A DNA stretch of 63,218 bases, from contig JAHEJD010000010.1 of NCBI GenBank assembly GCA_024639005.1, positions 1-63,218 of the forward strand. The letters run 5' to 3'. Source of the DNA: Chromatiaceae bacterium. Lineage in GTDB: Bacteria > Pseudomonadota > Gammaproteobacteria > Chromatiales > Chromatiaceae. This document shows, piece by piece, positions 29,889-39,856 of the stretch (the stretch's first letter is position 1; each line of letters opens with the position of its first letter). The position numbers and the translations under genes are program-made. Under the pieces are notes generated by a model. The model was not told where the DNA came from and made no database searches. It worked only from the letters and a program-made list of their open reading frames with translations.

Positions 29889-30668
29889 ATGGCCGTTATC
29901 ATCAAAACGCCGGAAGAGATCGAAAAAATGCACGTCGCCGGCCGCCTGGCCGCCGACGTGCTGGAGATGATCGGCGAGCATGTGAAGCCTGGCGTCAGCA
30001 CCGAACAGCTGGATAGTATCTGCCACGACTTTATTGTTGACGTTCAGAATGCGGTCCCCGCGCCCCTGAACTACCGTGGGTTTCCCAAGTCGATCTGCAC
30101 CTCCGTCAACCACCAGGTCTGCCACGGCATACCGGGCAGCAAGGTGCTCAAAGACGGTGATATCGTCAACATCGACATCACGGTGATCAAAGACGGTTTT
30201 CACGGCGATACGAGCAAGATGTTCTTCATCGGCAAGCCGTCGATCCTTGCCCAGCGCCTGGTCGGCGTGACGCAAAAGGCAATGTGGAAGGGGATCGAAC
30301 TGGTGAGGCCGGGTGCGCATCTGGGCGATATCGGGCATGCGATCCAAAAATTCGTCGAATCCAGCGGCTACTCGGTGGTACAGGAATACTGCGGTCACGG
30401 CATCGGTCGTGGGTTCCATGAGGATCCTCAGATCCTTCACTATGGGACGCCGAACAGCGGCCTTCAACTGCAGGCCGGGATGACTTTCACCATCGAGCCC
30501 ATGGTCAATGCGGGCCGGCGCAACGTCAAACTTCTGCCGGACGGCTGGACCGTCGTTACCAAGGACCGAAAGCTCTCGGCGCAGTGGGAACACACCATCC
30601 TGGTAACCCCAATCGGCTACGAAGTGCTGACCCTGCGCAAAGAGGAGAGACAGGCCGCAACCGGCTGA
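29889..30668 (+). CDS. map: Methionine aminopeptidase, type I
   Basis: Removes the initiator Met from nascent proteins. From the ATG at 29889 (MAVIIKTPEEIEKMHVAGRL) it is 259 residues. The five metal ligands can be placed: two Asp in VNIDITVIKDGFHGDTSKMF, the His in CGHGIGRGFHEDP, a Glu in MTFTIEPMVN and a Glu in QWEHTILVT. It is divergent from rpsB and followed after 4 nt by glnD, the usual map-glnD order. The longer frame upstream covers the rpsB promoter and was rejected. Confidence 0.97.
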   Translation: MAVIIKTPEEIEKMHVAGRLAADVLEMIGEHVKPGVSTEQLDSICHDFIVDVQNAVPAPLNYRGFPKSICTSVNHQVCHGIPGSKVLKDGDIVNIDITVIKDGFHGDTSKMFFIGKPSILAQRLVGVTQKAMWKGIELVRPGAHLGDIGHAIQKFVESSGYSVVQEYCGHGIGRGFHEDPQILHYGTPNSGLQLQAGMTFTIEPMVNAGRRNVKLLPDGWTVVTKDRKLSAQWEHTILVTPIGYEVLTLRKEERQAATG

Positions 30669-30672
30669 CCGC

Positions 30673-33300
30673 ATGATCGATCCCCTGATGGCAACCCTCG
30701 ATCGGCGGCTCGAAGCCGGCGAACCGCCGATCGCGGCTTTCAAGGCCACGGTGCGCGACGCCCGCGCGCTGCTCGCCACGCGCTTCGAGCAAGGAACGCG
30801 CGCCAGCGTGCTCGTGAGGACAGCGGCGCAGTTCACCGATGCCGTGATGCAGCGCGTGTGGCCGCGTTTCTTTCCAGCCGATGCCGGGGCCAGCCTGATC
30901 GCCGTCGGTGGCTATGGCCGCGGCGAACTGCATCCCGCGTCTGATGTGGATGTACTGATCCTCACCAATGACGATCCCCAGTCGCTGGCCGAATACATCG
31001 AACCGCTGGTGATGTTTCTGTGGGATATCGGTCTCGAGATCGGTCACAGCGTGCGCAGCCTGGGGCAATGCGTCGATGAGGCACGCGCGGATATCAGCGT
31101 GGCCACGAACCTCGTCGAGGCGCGCTGGCTGGCGGGCAGCGGCGAACTGTATGCACAGCTCGGCGAGGCAACCGGACCGTCGCATATCTGGCCGAGCCGG
31201 CAATTCTTTTCCGCCAAACGCGAAGAACAGCGCCGTCGGCACGCCAAGTTTGACGACAGCGGCCACAACCTCGAGCCCAATGTAAAAGAAGGTCCAGGAG
31301 GATTACGCGATATCCAGACCATTGGCTGGGTAGCCAAGCGACACTTCGGCGTCAGCACAATGGCGGCCCTGGTCGAGCATGGTTTCCTGAACGACCAGGA
31401 GTACCGGCAGCTCAAACGTGGCGAAGAGCACCTGTGGCGCATTCGCTACGCGCTGCATCTGTTGACGGGTCGTCACGAAGACCGCTTGTTGTTCGAATAT
31501 CAGCGGGTGCTGGCCAATCAGCTCGGCTACACCGACGCGGATAGCAATCTTGCCGTCGAGCAATTTATGCAGGACTACTACCGCAGGGTGGTAGAGATGC
31601 AGCGCCTGAACGAGATGCTCCTGCAGCTTTTCGAAGAGGCGATCCTATTGGACAACCAGCTTGGGGAACCGGTGCCGATCAATCGCCGCTTCCAGGCGCG
31701 CAGCGGCTATCTGGAGGCGGTAAATTCCGGGATATTTGCCCGTTACCCGCTGGCCATGCTCGAGTTGTTTCTGATCCTGCAACAGAACCCCCAAGTCCTG
31801 GGCGTGCGCGCTAGCACCATTCGACTGATCCGTGCGCACAGGCATCTCATCGATGAACGCTTCCGCAGGGACATCCGCGCGCGCGCTCTCTTCCTAGAGA
31901 TCTTCAGGCAGCGCGAGGGGCTTACCCACGCGACTCGGCGCATGCACCGCTACGGCATCCTGATGCGCTACCTCCCGGCCTTTCATGCCGTGACAGGGCT
32001 GATGCAGTTCGACCTGTTCCACGTCTACACCGTGGACGAACACATCCTGATGGTGATACGCAACATGCGCCGCTTCGCGCTGCCGAAGCATGCGGCAGAA
32101 TGCCCGCGCTGCAACCAGGTCTTTGCGCGGATCCCCAAGACCGAACTTCTTTACTTGGCCGGCCTGTTCCACGATATCGCCAAGGGCCGCGGCGGCGATC
32201 ACTCCGACCTCGGTGCCGAGGATGCGCGAGAGTTCTGCCTGAAACACGGTTTGTCGGCGTTTGATGCCGATCTGGTTGCGTGGTTGGTAAAGAAACACCT
32301 CGTCATGTCCTCCACCGCCCAACACCGGGATATTGATGACCCGGACATCATCCAGGATTTTGCGCAGATGGTGGGCAGTCAGACACGCCTGGACTATCTA
32401 TATCTGTTGACAGTCGCTGACATGCGCGGCACCAACCCGGGGCGCTGGAACTCGTGGAAGGCCGCGCTATTGGATCATCTCCATACGCGCACCGGCGCGG
32501 CCCTGGAGCGTGGCCTCGACCAACCGCAGGAGCAGGATGAGGTAATCACCGAACGTCAGGCCGAGGCACGGGTGCGACTGCTGAAGCAGGGCTACGACCA
32601 CGACCAGATCAACCTGCTGTGGATGTCCCTGAGCACGGACTATTTTCTGCAGAATTCGGCGGATGCCGTCGTCTGGCACACGGAACTCCTGTGGCCGCCG
32701 GGTAAGAATTTCGATTGCCTGCAGGTGGAGCTGCGCGCCGATCCGGTACATCGCTGTACCGACATCTGCGTCTACGGACCCGATAGTGACGAGCTGTTTG
32801 CCCATTCTGCAGCGCTGCTTGACCAGTTGGGTCTGAACATCCTCAGCGCACGGGTTCAGACGACGTCTCAGGGGCTGAGTATCGGCACCTACCTGGTCCT
32901 CGAGGAGGATGGCACCCAGATCGTCGGCGAGGAACGGGTGCAGGGTATCAAGTTTTACATGCAGGATAGTCTCAACAGCAGCGAGCCGCCGCAGGGCGTA
33001 CTCCGCATCCCACGTCAGCTCAGGCCTTTCCAGACCGCATCCGAGATCCAATTTGAACAGGACGAAGGCCGGATGTCGACATTGCTCAGACTAAAGACGA
33101 GTGACAGGCCTGGCCTACTGCGTCTGGTCGGCCAGGCCTTCGCGGCCCACAAACTGCGACTGTCCGACGCACGCATTGCGACGGCCGGCGCCGAGGCACA
33201 GGACACCTTCGCTATCACCGATCGCGAGAACCAACCCATAACCGACCCGGAACGGCTGCACGAGATTGCCAAGTCACTTCGGGACATCCTGGACGATTGA
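30673..33300 (+). CDS. glnD: Bifunctional uridylyltransferase/uridylyl-removing enzyme GlnD
   Basis: Primary glutamine sensor: uridylylates PII under nitrogen limitation and deuridylylates it when glutamine is high. The product is 875 residues (E. coli 890). The nucleotidyltransferase motif GGYGRGELHPASDVDVLIL is near residues 79-97. The HD domain for the removing activity includes YLAGLFHDIAKGRGGDHSD (about 495-515). Two C-terminal ACT domains follow (TDICVYGPDSDELFAHSA and LLRLKTSDRPGLLRLVGQAF). All catalytic motifs look intact. Confidence 0.97.
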   Translation: MIDPLMATLDRRLEAGEPPIAAFKATVRDARALLATRFEQGTRASVLVRTAAQFTDAVMQRVWPRFFPADAGASLIAVGGYGRGELHPASDVDVLILTNDDPQSLAEYIEPLVMFLWDIGLEIGHSVRSLGQCVDEARADISVATNLVEARWLAGSGELYAQLGEATGPSHIWPSRQFFSAKREEQRRRHAKFDDSGHNLEPNVKEGPGGLRDIQTIGWVAKRHFGVSTMAALVEHGFLNDQEYRQLKRGEEHLWRIRYALHLLTGRHEDRLLFEYQRVLANQLGYTDADSNLAVEQFMQDYYRRVVEMQRLNEMLLQLFEEAILLDNQLGEPVPINRRFQARSGYLEAVNSGIFARYPLAMLELFLILQQNPQVLGVRASTIRLIRAHRHLIDERFRRDIRARALFLEIFRQREGLTHATRRMHRYGILMRYLPAFHAVTGLMQFDLFHVYTVDEHILMVIRNMRRFALPKHAAECPRCNQVFARIPKTELLYLAGLFHDIAKGRGGDHSDLGAEDAREFCLKHGLSAFDADLVAWLVKKHLVMSSTAQHRDIDDPDIIQDFAQMVGSQTRLDYLYLLTVADMRGTNPGRWNSWKAALLDHLHTRTGAALERGLDQPQEQDEVITERQAEARVRLLKQGYDHDQINLLWMSLSTDYFLQNSADAVVWHTELLWPPGKNFDCLQVELRADPVHRCTDICVYGPDSDELFAHSAALLDQLGLNILSARVQTTSQGLSIGTYLVLEEDGTQIVGEERVQGIKFYMQDSLNSSEPPQGVLRIPRQLRPFQTASEIQFEQDEGRMSTLLRLKTSDRPGLLRLVGQAFAAHKLRLSDARIATAGAEAQDTFAITDRENQPITDPERLHEIAKSLRDILDD

Positions 33301-33312
33301 TGGCGGGACCGG

Positions 33313-33690
33313 TCAAGCGCGCTGCTCTATCAGCTCCCATGCATTGCCGTCGGGGTCACGACAGAACAGCGCCCGACGCCCCGACTTGCTCAGGGTGTAG
33401 GGGATTCCGGCCGCGTCCAGGCGCGCTATGAAGCCGTCCAGGTCGCGTACCGCCACGGCGGTATGTCGATCGCGCCCGCCGTGTGGCGGCCGCCCCGTTT
33501 GCGGGTCCGGATTTGGCAGCTGCAATAAATGGATCTGCTGATCACCCAGCCGAAACCAGACACCCGGGAAGCCGAGCTGCGGACGCGCCGCATCGATCGC
33601 CAAACCGAGAACGCCCTGATAAAAGGCCAGTGAACGGCGGCTGTCCTCGACGACAAGACTCACATGATGTAGACCAATGACCTCGCTCAT
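33313..33690 (-). CDS. VOC-family (glyoxalase-fold) protein
   Basis: A 125-residue single VOC domain from the ATG at 33690: GLHHVSLVVEDSRRSLAFYQ, a central FRLGDQQIHLLQLP strand, HTAVAVRDLDGFIARLDAAG and RRALFCRDPDGNAWELIEQ. Candidate metal ligands are the first His-His, the His of DRHTAV and the Glu of WELIE. Substrates of this superfamily vary widely and cannot be named here. Its ATG overlaps the stop of the upstream EamA transporter by 4 nt. It is convergent with glnD, 12 nt away. Confidence 0.85.
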   Translation of the reverse strand: MSEVIGLHHVSLVVEDSRRSLAFYQGVLGLAIDAARPQLGFPGVWFRLGDQQIHLLQLPNPDPQTGRPPHGGRDRHTAVAVRDLDGFIARLDAAGIPYTLSKSGRRALFCRDPDGNAWELIEQRA

Positions 33691-34571
33691 GTCGGCAACC
33701 CCTCCTTGAATATCGCAATCATTGCCGCGCTGACGATCAACGCCCCCCCCAACCACTCCTGCAGTGAAATCATCTCGGCCGCCAGCAGCCAGGCCGAGAC
33801 CGCGCCGACGATAAGTTCGAACAGCATGATCACCGCAGACCGCTGCACCGGCATATTCGATACACCGTAGACCACCGCCAGCGTCGACAGCATGAAACCG
33901 CCGATCCCCAAGGCTATCGCACCCGCCCAGGCCACTGGCGCCACGTCGGGCAGCGCCGGCGATTGGAACAACACGAACAGCGTCGCGATGATGATGACAC
34001 CAAACCATGCCAGGTGGGTCTTAGCGCGGATTCCGATCGCGGTAATCCGGCGCGTCATCACATTGTTTACCGCGAATGCAAGGCCGGCGCTCGCCGCCAG
34101 CAGGTCGGCCCGGTTCAGCGGCACGTGCCCGATCACGGGATCCCAAAGCATGATGATGGCGCCGCCGATGCCCAAGCCCAGCATCACCCAGGTGTAGCCG
34201 TCGAGCAGCTCATGTAACAGCCAGCGGCCCAGTAATACCGTCCAGATGGGCGACAGGTAGAACAGCAGGACGACCCGAACGACCTCGCCCTCGAGCACCG
34301 CCAGCACGAAAGCGACATTGGCCCAGCCGGCGCCGAGCACGAGTGTCAGGGCCTCCCACGGCTGCCGACGCAGGCCCCGAATGGAAAAACGGACAAAGGG
34401 AGTGAAAACCAGGAACGCCGCGGCGTAGCTCACCAAGACCAACCAGGCACCGTGCATGCCCATGCCTTCGAGGATCCGCGACGGATACCAGACCACGCCC
34501 CAGAACGAGGCCGCAAACAACAGCGCCAGCACCGGCGCGAGGGCCAGCGTCGGGGCGTTCACAGGCGTCAC
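33687..34571 (-). CDS. EamA-family (drug/metabolite) transporter
   Basis: A 294-residue inner-membrane protein with ten hydrophobic segments in two EamA halves, starting at GTG 34571 (MTPVNAPTLALAPVLALLFA). Typical sequences are VLLFYLSPIWTVLLGRWLLHE at the end of the first half and FELIVGAVSAWLLAAEMISLQEWLGG in the second. Family members export amino acids or metabolites; the substrate is not predictable. It is translationally coupled to the VOC gene and divergent from dapC. Confidence 0.88.
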   Translation of the reverse strand: MTPVNAPTLALAPVLALLFAASFWGVVWYPSRILEGMGMHGAWLVLVSYAAAFLVFTPFVRFSIRGLRRQPWEALTLVLGAGWANVAFVLAVLEGEVVRVVLLFYLSPIWTVLLGRWLLHELLDGYTWVMLGLGIGGAIIMLWDPVIGHVPLNRADLLAASAGLAFAVNNVMTRRITAIGIRAKTHLAWFGVIIIATLFVLFQSPALPDVAPVAWAGAIALGIGGFMLSTLAVVYGVSNMPVQRSAVIMLFELIVGAVSAWLLAAEMISLQEWLGGALIVSAAMIAIFKEGLPT

Positions 34572-34641
34572 CGACGATCCGGGGCCAGCGCGGTCACACG
34601 CCCGGCTCGCGCCGCGCCGTGTTGGATTGTGGGCGGTGCCC

Positions 34642-34647
34642 TATAAT
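34642..34647 (+). promoter_or_regulatory. -10 box of dapC
   Basis: Perfect TATAAT 29 nt ahead of the dapC ATG in the gap shared with the divergent EamA gene. A plausible but weak -35 lies in the TTGGATTGTGG stretch; the spacing is not ideal. Confidence 0.5.
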
Positions 34648-34676
34648 CAGGCGCCCGTAAAGATTCTGTCGCTCGC

Positions 34677-35873
34677 ATGAACCCCGACCTGGACAAACTT
34701 CAGCCCTACCCCTTTGAGAAACTGAATGCCCTCAAGGCGGGCACTTCATCGACGGCGAAACCGCACATCGCGCTGTCGATCGGCGAGCCGAAGCATGCCA
34801 CACCCGAACTCATTACGGCAGCGTTGCAGCGGCACCTGGGCCCAGGTCTCGCCAGCTATCCGATGACCAGGGGGATCCCTGAGCTGCGCCAGGCAATCTG
34901 CGAGTGGTTGTCGCGGCGTTTCTCGCTACCATCCGATTCGCTCGATCCGGAACACCATGTGCTGCCGGTGAACGGCACGCGCGAGGCCCTGTTCGCCATT
35001 GCCCAAGCTGTCGTAGACCGCGCGCGACGCGCCGTCGTGGTGTCACCAAACCCTTTCTACCAGATCTACGAGGGTGCAGCGCTACTGGCAGGCGCCACAC
35101 TGCACTTCGCCCCCTGCCTGAGCCAGAACGCCTACCTGCCGGATTTTGACGCCGTGAGCCCGCAGACCTGGACAGACTGCCAGCTGCTGTATCTGTGTTC
35201 GCCCGGCAATCCCACTGGCGCGGTGATGTCGCAGCAGCGACTGCAATGGCTAATCGATCTGGCCGAGCGCTATGACTTCGTGATTGCCGCCGACGAATGC
35301 TACTCGGAGATCTATTTCGACGAGGTTCAACCACCGGTCGGTCTGCTGCAGGCGGCCGCCGCCATGGGCAACACCGACTATCGACGATGCCTGGCGTTTC
35401 ACAGTCTGTCCAAGCGTTCCAACGCCCCGGGTCTACGATCCGGCTTTGTCGCCGGCGATGCGACTGTACTGGCCGAGTTTCTGCGCTACCGCACGTATCA
35501 TGGCTGCGCGCTGCCGCTGCAGCATCAACATGCCAGCATTGCGGCATGGCAAGATGAGACGCATGTGCGCGAGAACCGCCGGCTGTACCGTGAAAAGTTC
35601 GCTGCGGTGCTCAAAACGCTCGATGGCTGCCTGGATGTGACCGCGCCCGATGCCGGCTTTTATCTGTGGCCGAGGACGCCGATCAGCGACGAGGATTTCG
35701 CCCGCGAGCTGTATTCAAAGCAGCAAGTGACCGTACTGCCCGGACGCTATCTATCGCGCACGGTGGCCGGCGTCAATCCCGGCGCCGGGCACGTGCGGAT
35801 GGCCTTGGTGGCCGGCGAGGCCGAGACGGTCGAGGCCGCTCGACGCATCAAGGAATTCGTAACCCGCCTTTGA
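34677..35873 (+). CDS. dapC: Succinyldiaminopimelate aminotransferase
   Basis: PLP enzyme of the succinylase branch of diaminopimelate/lysine synthesis. The 398-residue class I/II aminotransferase opens MNPDLDKLQPYPFEKLNAL, the usual DapC N-terminus. PLP contacts include the YLCSPGNPTGAVMSQ region, AADECYSEIYF, and the Schiff-base Lys in SLSKRSNAPGLRSGF; the late Arg region is RMALVAG. DapD and DapE lie just downstream, so the substrate assignment has strong context. The stop codon lies 6 nt before the nested-repeat element at 35880. Confidence 0.93.
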   Translation: MNPDLDKLQPYPFEKLNALKAGTSSTAKPHIALSIGEPKHATPELITAALQRHLGPGLASYPMTRGIPELRQAICEWLSRRFSLPSDSLDPEHHVLPVNGTREALFAIAQAVVDRARRAVVVSPNPFYQIYEGAALLAGATLHFAPCLSQNAYLPDFDAVSPQTWTDCQLLYLCSPGNPTGAVMSQQRLQWLIDLAERYDFVIAADECYSEIYFDEVQPPVGLLQAAAAMGNTDYRRCLAFHSLSKRSNAPGLRSGFVAGDATVLAEFLRYRTYHGCALPLQHQHASIAAWQDETHVRENRRLYREKFAAVLKTLDGCLDVTAPDAGFYLWPRTPISDEDFARELYSKQQVTVLPGRYLSRTVAGVNPGAGHVRMALVAGEAETVEAARRIKEFVTRL

Positions 35874-35879
35874 ACTCTA

Positions 35880-36142
35880 GTGGGCTGCTTGGTAAGTTCG
35901 GTAACACTCAGCCGATCCACAAGCGTCATCGGCAAGGCTCGCGAGCGCCGGACTAGCCGTTGCTAATTCAAGCGAGCGAAACGCAGGCGATGGCGCTTGT
36001 GGACCGGCCCGAAGGGAGCCCCGCTACTTGGCCAATACAGCGTTGCACTTCTTGAAAAGGGCCTGCCATTCCCTGCGAAGTGCGCCTTATCTTGGCCAAG
36101 TAGCGGGGCTCTGAGAGTAACCGAACTTACCAAGCAGCCCAC
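35880..36142. mobile_element. MITE-like element with nested inverted repeats
   Basis: A 263-nt element with no transposase gene. The terminal inverted repeats are perfect over 23 nt (35880-35902 and 36120-36142) and continue with two mismatches to 32 nt; they begin GTGGGCTGCTTGGTAAGTTC. Inside are two further inverted repeats: arms 35916-35931 and 35988-36003 (one T/C difference), and perfect 19-nt arms 36017-36035 and 36092-36110 around a shorter 7-nt pair (36045-36051, 36077-36083). Folded, the whole forms a closed stem with two side arms. No clear target duplication was found. It fills the gap between dapC and dapD almost exactly. Confidence 0.85.
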
Positions 36143-36164
36143 GAGACACCGCGAGGAGAACCTC

Positions 36165-36986
36165 ATGAGCAACATCCAGGCCATTATCGGCGATGCCTTC
36201 GAAAACCGCGCCGATATCACGCCGCGCAACGTCAGCACACCGGTACGCGATGCCGTCGTGGAGGCCATCGAGCAGTTGGACCGCGGCGAGATCCGCGTCG
36301 CGGAAAAGCGCGACGGTGCCTGGGTCGTCAACGACTGGGTAAAGAAGGCCGTCCTGCTGTCGTTCCGCATCAACGACAACGACTTCATCAAGGGCGGCTT
36401 CACGAACTATTATGACAAGGTGGCGTCGAAATACGCCGATTACAGCTCACGCGAATTCCGTGACGCCGGCGTCCGCGTGGTGCCGCCAGCCACAGCGCGC
36501 AAAGGCTCGTATATCGCATCCAGCTGTGTGCTGATGCCCTCCTACGTAAATATTGGCGCCTTTGTCGATTCCGGCACCATGGTCGATACCTGGGCCACCG
36601 TCGGATCCTGCGCGCAGATCGGCAAGAACGTGCATCTGTCGGGCGGCGTGGGCATCGGCGGCGTTCTGGAGCCACTGCAGGCCGCACCGACGATTATCGA
36701 GGACAACTGTTTCATCGGGGCACGCTCCGAGGTCGTCGAGGGCGTCATTGTGGAGCAAGGCTCGGTGATCTCGATGGGCGTCTACATCGGTCAGTCGACG
36801 CGGATCTACGATCGTGAGAACGATGAGATCATCTATGGACGAATTCCGGCAGGCTCGGTGGTCGTCTCCGGCAATCTACCCTCGAAGGAGGGCAAATACA
36901 GCCTGTACTGCGCAGTGATCGTCAAGCGCGTCGACGAAAAGACGCGTTCAAAGGTCGGCATCAACGAGCTGCTGCGCGATATCTAG
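36165..36986 (+). CDS. dapD: 2,3,4,5-tetrahydropyridine-2,6-dicarboxylate N-succinyltransferase
   Basis: Succinylates tetrahydrodipicolinate, opening the succinylase branch to meso-DAP and lysine. From the ATG at 36165 ([20 protein letters not shown]), preceded by a strong GAGGAGAA site, it is 273 residues (E. coli 274). The C-terminal left-handed beta-helix shows the repeats [18 protein letters not shown] and [16 protein letters not shown]. The same frame is open for another 56 codons upstream, but that part lies inside the repeat element and is not homologous to DapD. Confidence 0.97.
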   Translation: MSNIQAIIGDAFENRADITPRNVSTPVRDAVVEAIEQLDRGEIRVAEKRDGAWVVNDWVKKAVLLSFRINDNDFIKGGFTNYYDKVASKYADYSSREFRDAGVRVVPPATARKGSYIASSCVLMPSYVNIGAFVDSGTMVDTWATVGSCAQIGKNVHLSGGVGIGGVLEPLQAAPTIIEDNCFIGARSEVVEGVIVEQGSVISMGVYIGQSTRIYDRENDEIIYGRIPAGSVVVSGNLPSKEGKYSLYCAVIVKRVDEKTRSKVGINELLRDI

Positions 36987-37002
36987 TGTCCTGGAGCACG
37001 AC

Positions 37003-37353
37003 GTGGTAACGATCTACGGAATTCCGAACTGCGATACCATGAAAAAGGCACGCGCATGGCTCGGCGAAAACGCCGTCGACTGCCATTTTCATGACTACAA
37101 GAAGGCCGGCATCGACGAACGCCGGCTGCGCAGCTGGGTCGCAGAGCTGGGTTGGGAGGCATTGCTCAACCGGCGTGGCGTGATGTGGCGGAAGCTGCCA
37201 CAGCGCATCAAGGAGGGTATCGATGAGGAGACTGCGGTCAGGGTGATGCTGGAAGCGCCGAGCATCATCAAGCGCCCAGTGCTCGACACAGGAACGGCAA
37301 GGTACGTTGGATTCAGTCCAGAGCAATATGCACAGATCTTTTTCAATCCATGA
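37003..37353 (+). CDS. ArsC/Spx-family thioredoxin-fold protein (YffB-like)
   Basis: A 116-residue protein with the N-terminal strand VTIYGIPNCDTMKKARAWL. The single Cys (residue 10) sits where arsenate reductases have their active Cys. The C-terminal part IKRPVLDTGTARYVGFSPEQY matches the YffB/Spx group. Biochemical arsenate reduction has not been shown for YffB-type proteins, so no reaction is assigned. It starts at GTG 16 nt after dapD and lies 78 nt before dapE, a recurring neighbourhood. Confidence 0.85.
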   Translation: MVTIYGIPNCDTMKKARAWLGENAVDCHFHDYKKAGIDERRLRSWVAELGWEALLNRRGVMWRKLPQRIKEGIDEETAVRVMLEAPSIIKRPVLDTGTARYVGFSPEQYAQIFFNP

Positions 37354-38902
<1,549 letters not shown>

Positions 38903-38990
38903 GTGAAGCTCCCGCGTTGGGGGGGTCAGACGCTGCCCGGCCCAAGCCCAATGGCACTTACTTTAGTACTTGCGCCCCGGCGCATTCGAC

Positions 38991-39051
38991 CCACGGGACG
39001 CCGTGAACCCGTCCGTGGAGGCTCGACTGCCGCATCCCTGCGGCAGACGCC
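38991..39051. repeat. Intergenic palindromic repeat unit
   Basis: A non-coding stretch with two adjacent hairpins: CCACGGGACG paired with CGTCCGTGG (38991-39000, 39010-39018) and CTGCCGC paired with GCGGCAG (39027-39033, 39040-39046). The arrangement resembles dispersed palindromic units often met between genes in related gammaproteobacteria. Only one copy is visible here, so the repeat status comes from resemblance. The rest of 38903-39137 shows nothing else. Confidence 0.4.
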
Positions 39052-39137
39052 CGATGATCGAACACGCCGGCGCGCTGATCGATGCCTGTTGGTGCGCTAA
39101 GAAAGGGCAATGGGGCTAAGCCGACTGCCTGCCGCGC

Positions 39138-39839
39138 CTATTCTTTCAGGTTTAGCTGCAGCTGCCCGTCGCGCACGCTAATATCCTCGACGCCGTCCGC
39201 AAAGCCTTTCCAGAAACCCTGCTGATCACCGAATTCGCCGACCAGGTCGATGTTCTTAAGCCCGCCCAGCCAGGCGTTGGGTATCGGGATACCCATGACG
39301 CTGACGCCCTTGAGCGCCACCGTCGGGCGGTCACCCCGATATGCCATCTCCACGCCGGCCGCGACGCGCAGCGTCTTGCCGCCGAGGAAGGGAAAATCAG
39401 GATCGACCGGGACCAGCAGGCGCGCGCTGACCAAGTCATCGGCGAGATCGACCGCTAGTTTCTTGGCCAGGTCAGGGTTCTTGGCAAGCATCGCATTCAA
39501 CTCGCGTTCACTGAAGCTCACCGCGCGCTCGGCACCGGCCTCCGAGTAACGCTCGGGCCTCAGCCATTGCGCATCGGTCTCCTCAGACGCATCGGTGGGC
39601 GGCCGCGGCAACGTGCCGGGATCGTAGCCGATCACCCGCAGCTTTGCGTCCAGCGTCCGTTGTTCCGCAGCACTGAGCTCGACTGGCGTGAAGTCTTTGG
39701 CATAGATATAGGTACCAACCACCCAGTAGGTTACCGCGACGGTCACCAGCACCGTGGCCAGTACAATCCATAAAACCTGACTGCCGCGCAAGCCGCTGTT
39801 GCGCGTCGGGCTTTCGATCCCTTGGGTATCTGAAGTCAT
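39138..39839 (-). CDS. Membrane-anchored protein of unknown function
   Basis: 233 residues from the ATG at 39839. One N-terminal membrane helix (VLWIVLATVLVTVAVTYWVVG, about residues 23-43) is followed by a periplasmic domain with VSFSERELNAMLAKNPDLA, a central beta-rich part and a final FADGVEDISVRDGQLQLNL. This pattern, a helix-strand motif for an inner-membrane-tethered beta domain, recalls YpmS-type proteins, but the match is too weak for a name. It lies 17 nt upstream of ppk1 on the opposite side of its stop, so it is read after ppk1's direction with no coupling. Confidence 0.7.
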   Translation of the reverse strand: MTSDTQGIESPTRNSGLRGSQVLWIVLATVLVTVAVTYWVVGTYIYAKDFTPVELSAAEQRTLDAKLRVIGYDPGTLPRPPTDASEETDAQWLRPERYSEAGAERAVSFSERELNAMLAKNPDLAKKLAVDLADDLVSARLLVPVDPDFPFLGGKTLRVAAGVEMAYRGDRPTVALKGVSVMGIPIPNAWLGGLKNIDLVGEFGDQQGFWKGFADGVEDISVRDGQLQLNLKE

Positions 39840-39856
39840 AGGCAATCTTTGAGATG

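Noticed and set aside
29829-30836. 335-codon minus-strand frame opposite map
   Set aside because: Antisense to map with all metal ligands intact; its translation is non-homologous.
35997-36164. 56-codon upstream extension of DapD
   Set aside because: Lies in the repeat element, has no homology to DapD, and the ATG at 36165 has a strong ribosome site and the family N-terminus.
35963-36403. 146-codon minus-strand frame across the repeat element and dapD
   Set aside because: Made from the element's inverted repeats plus antisense dapD; no independent coding sign.
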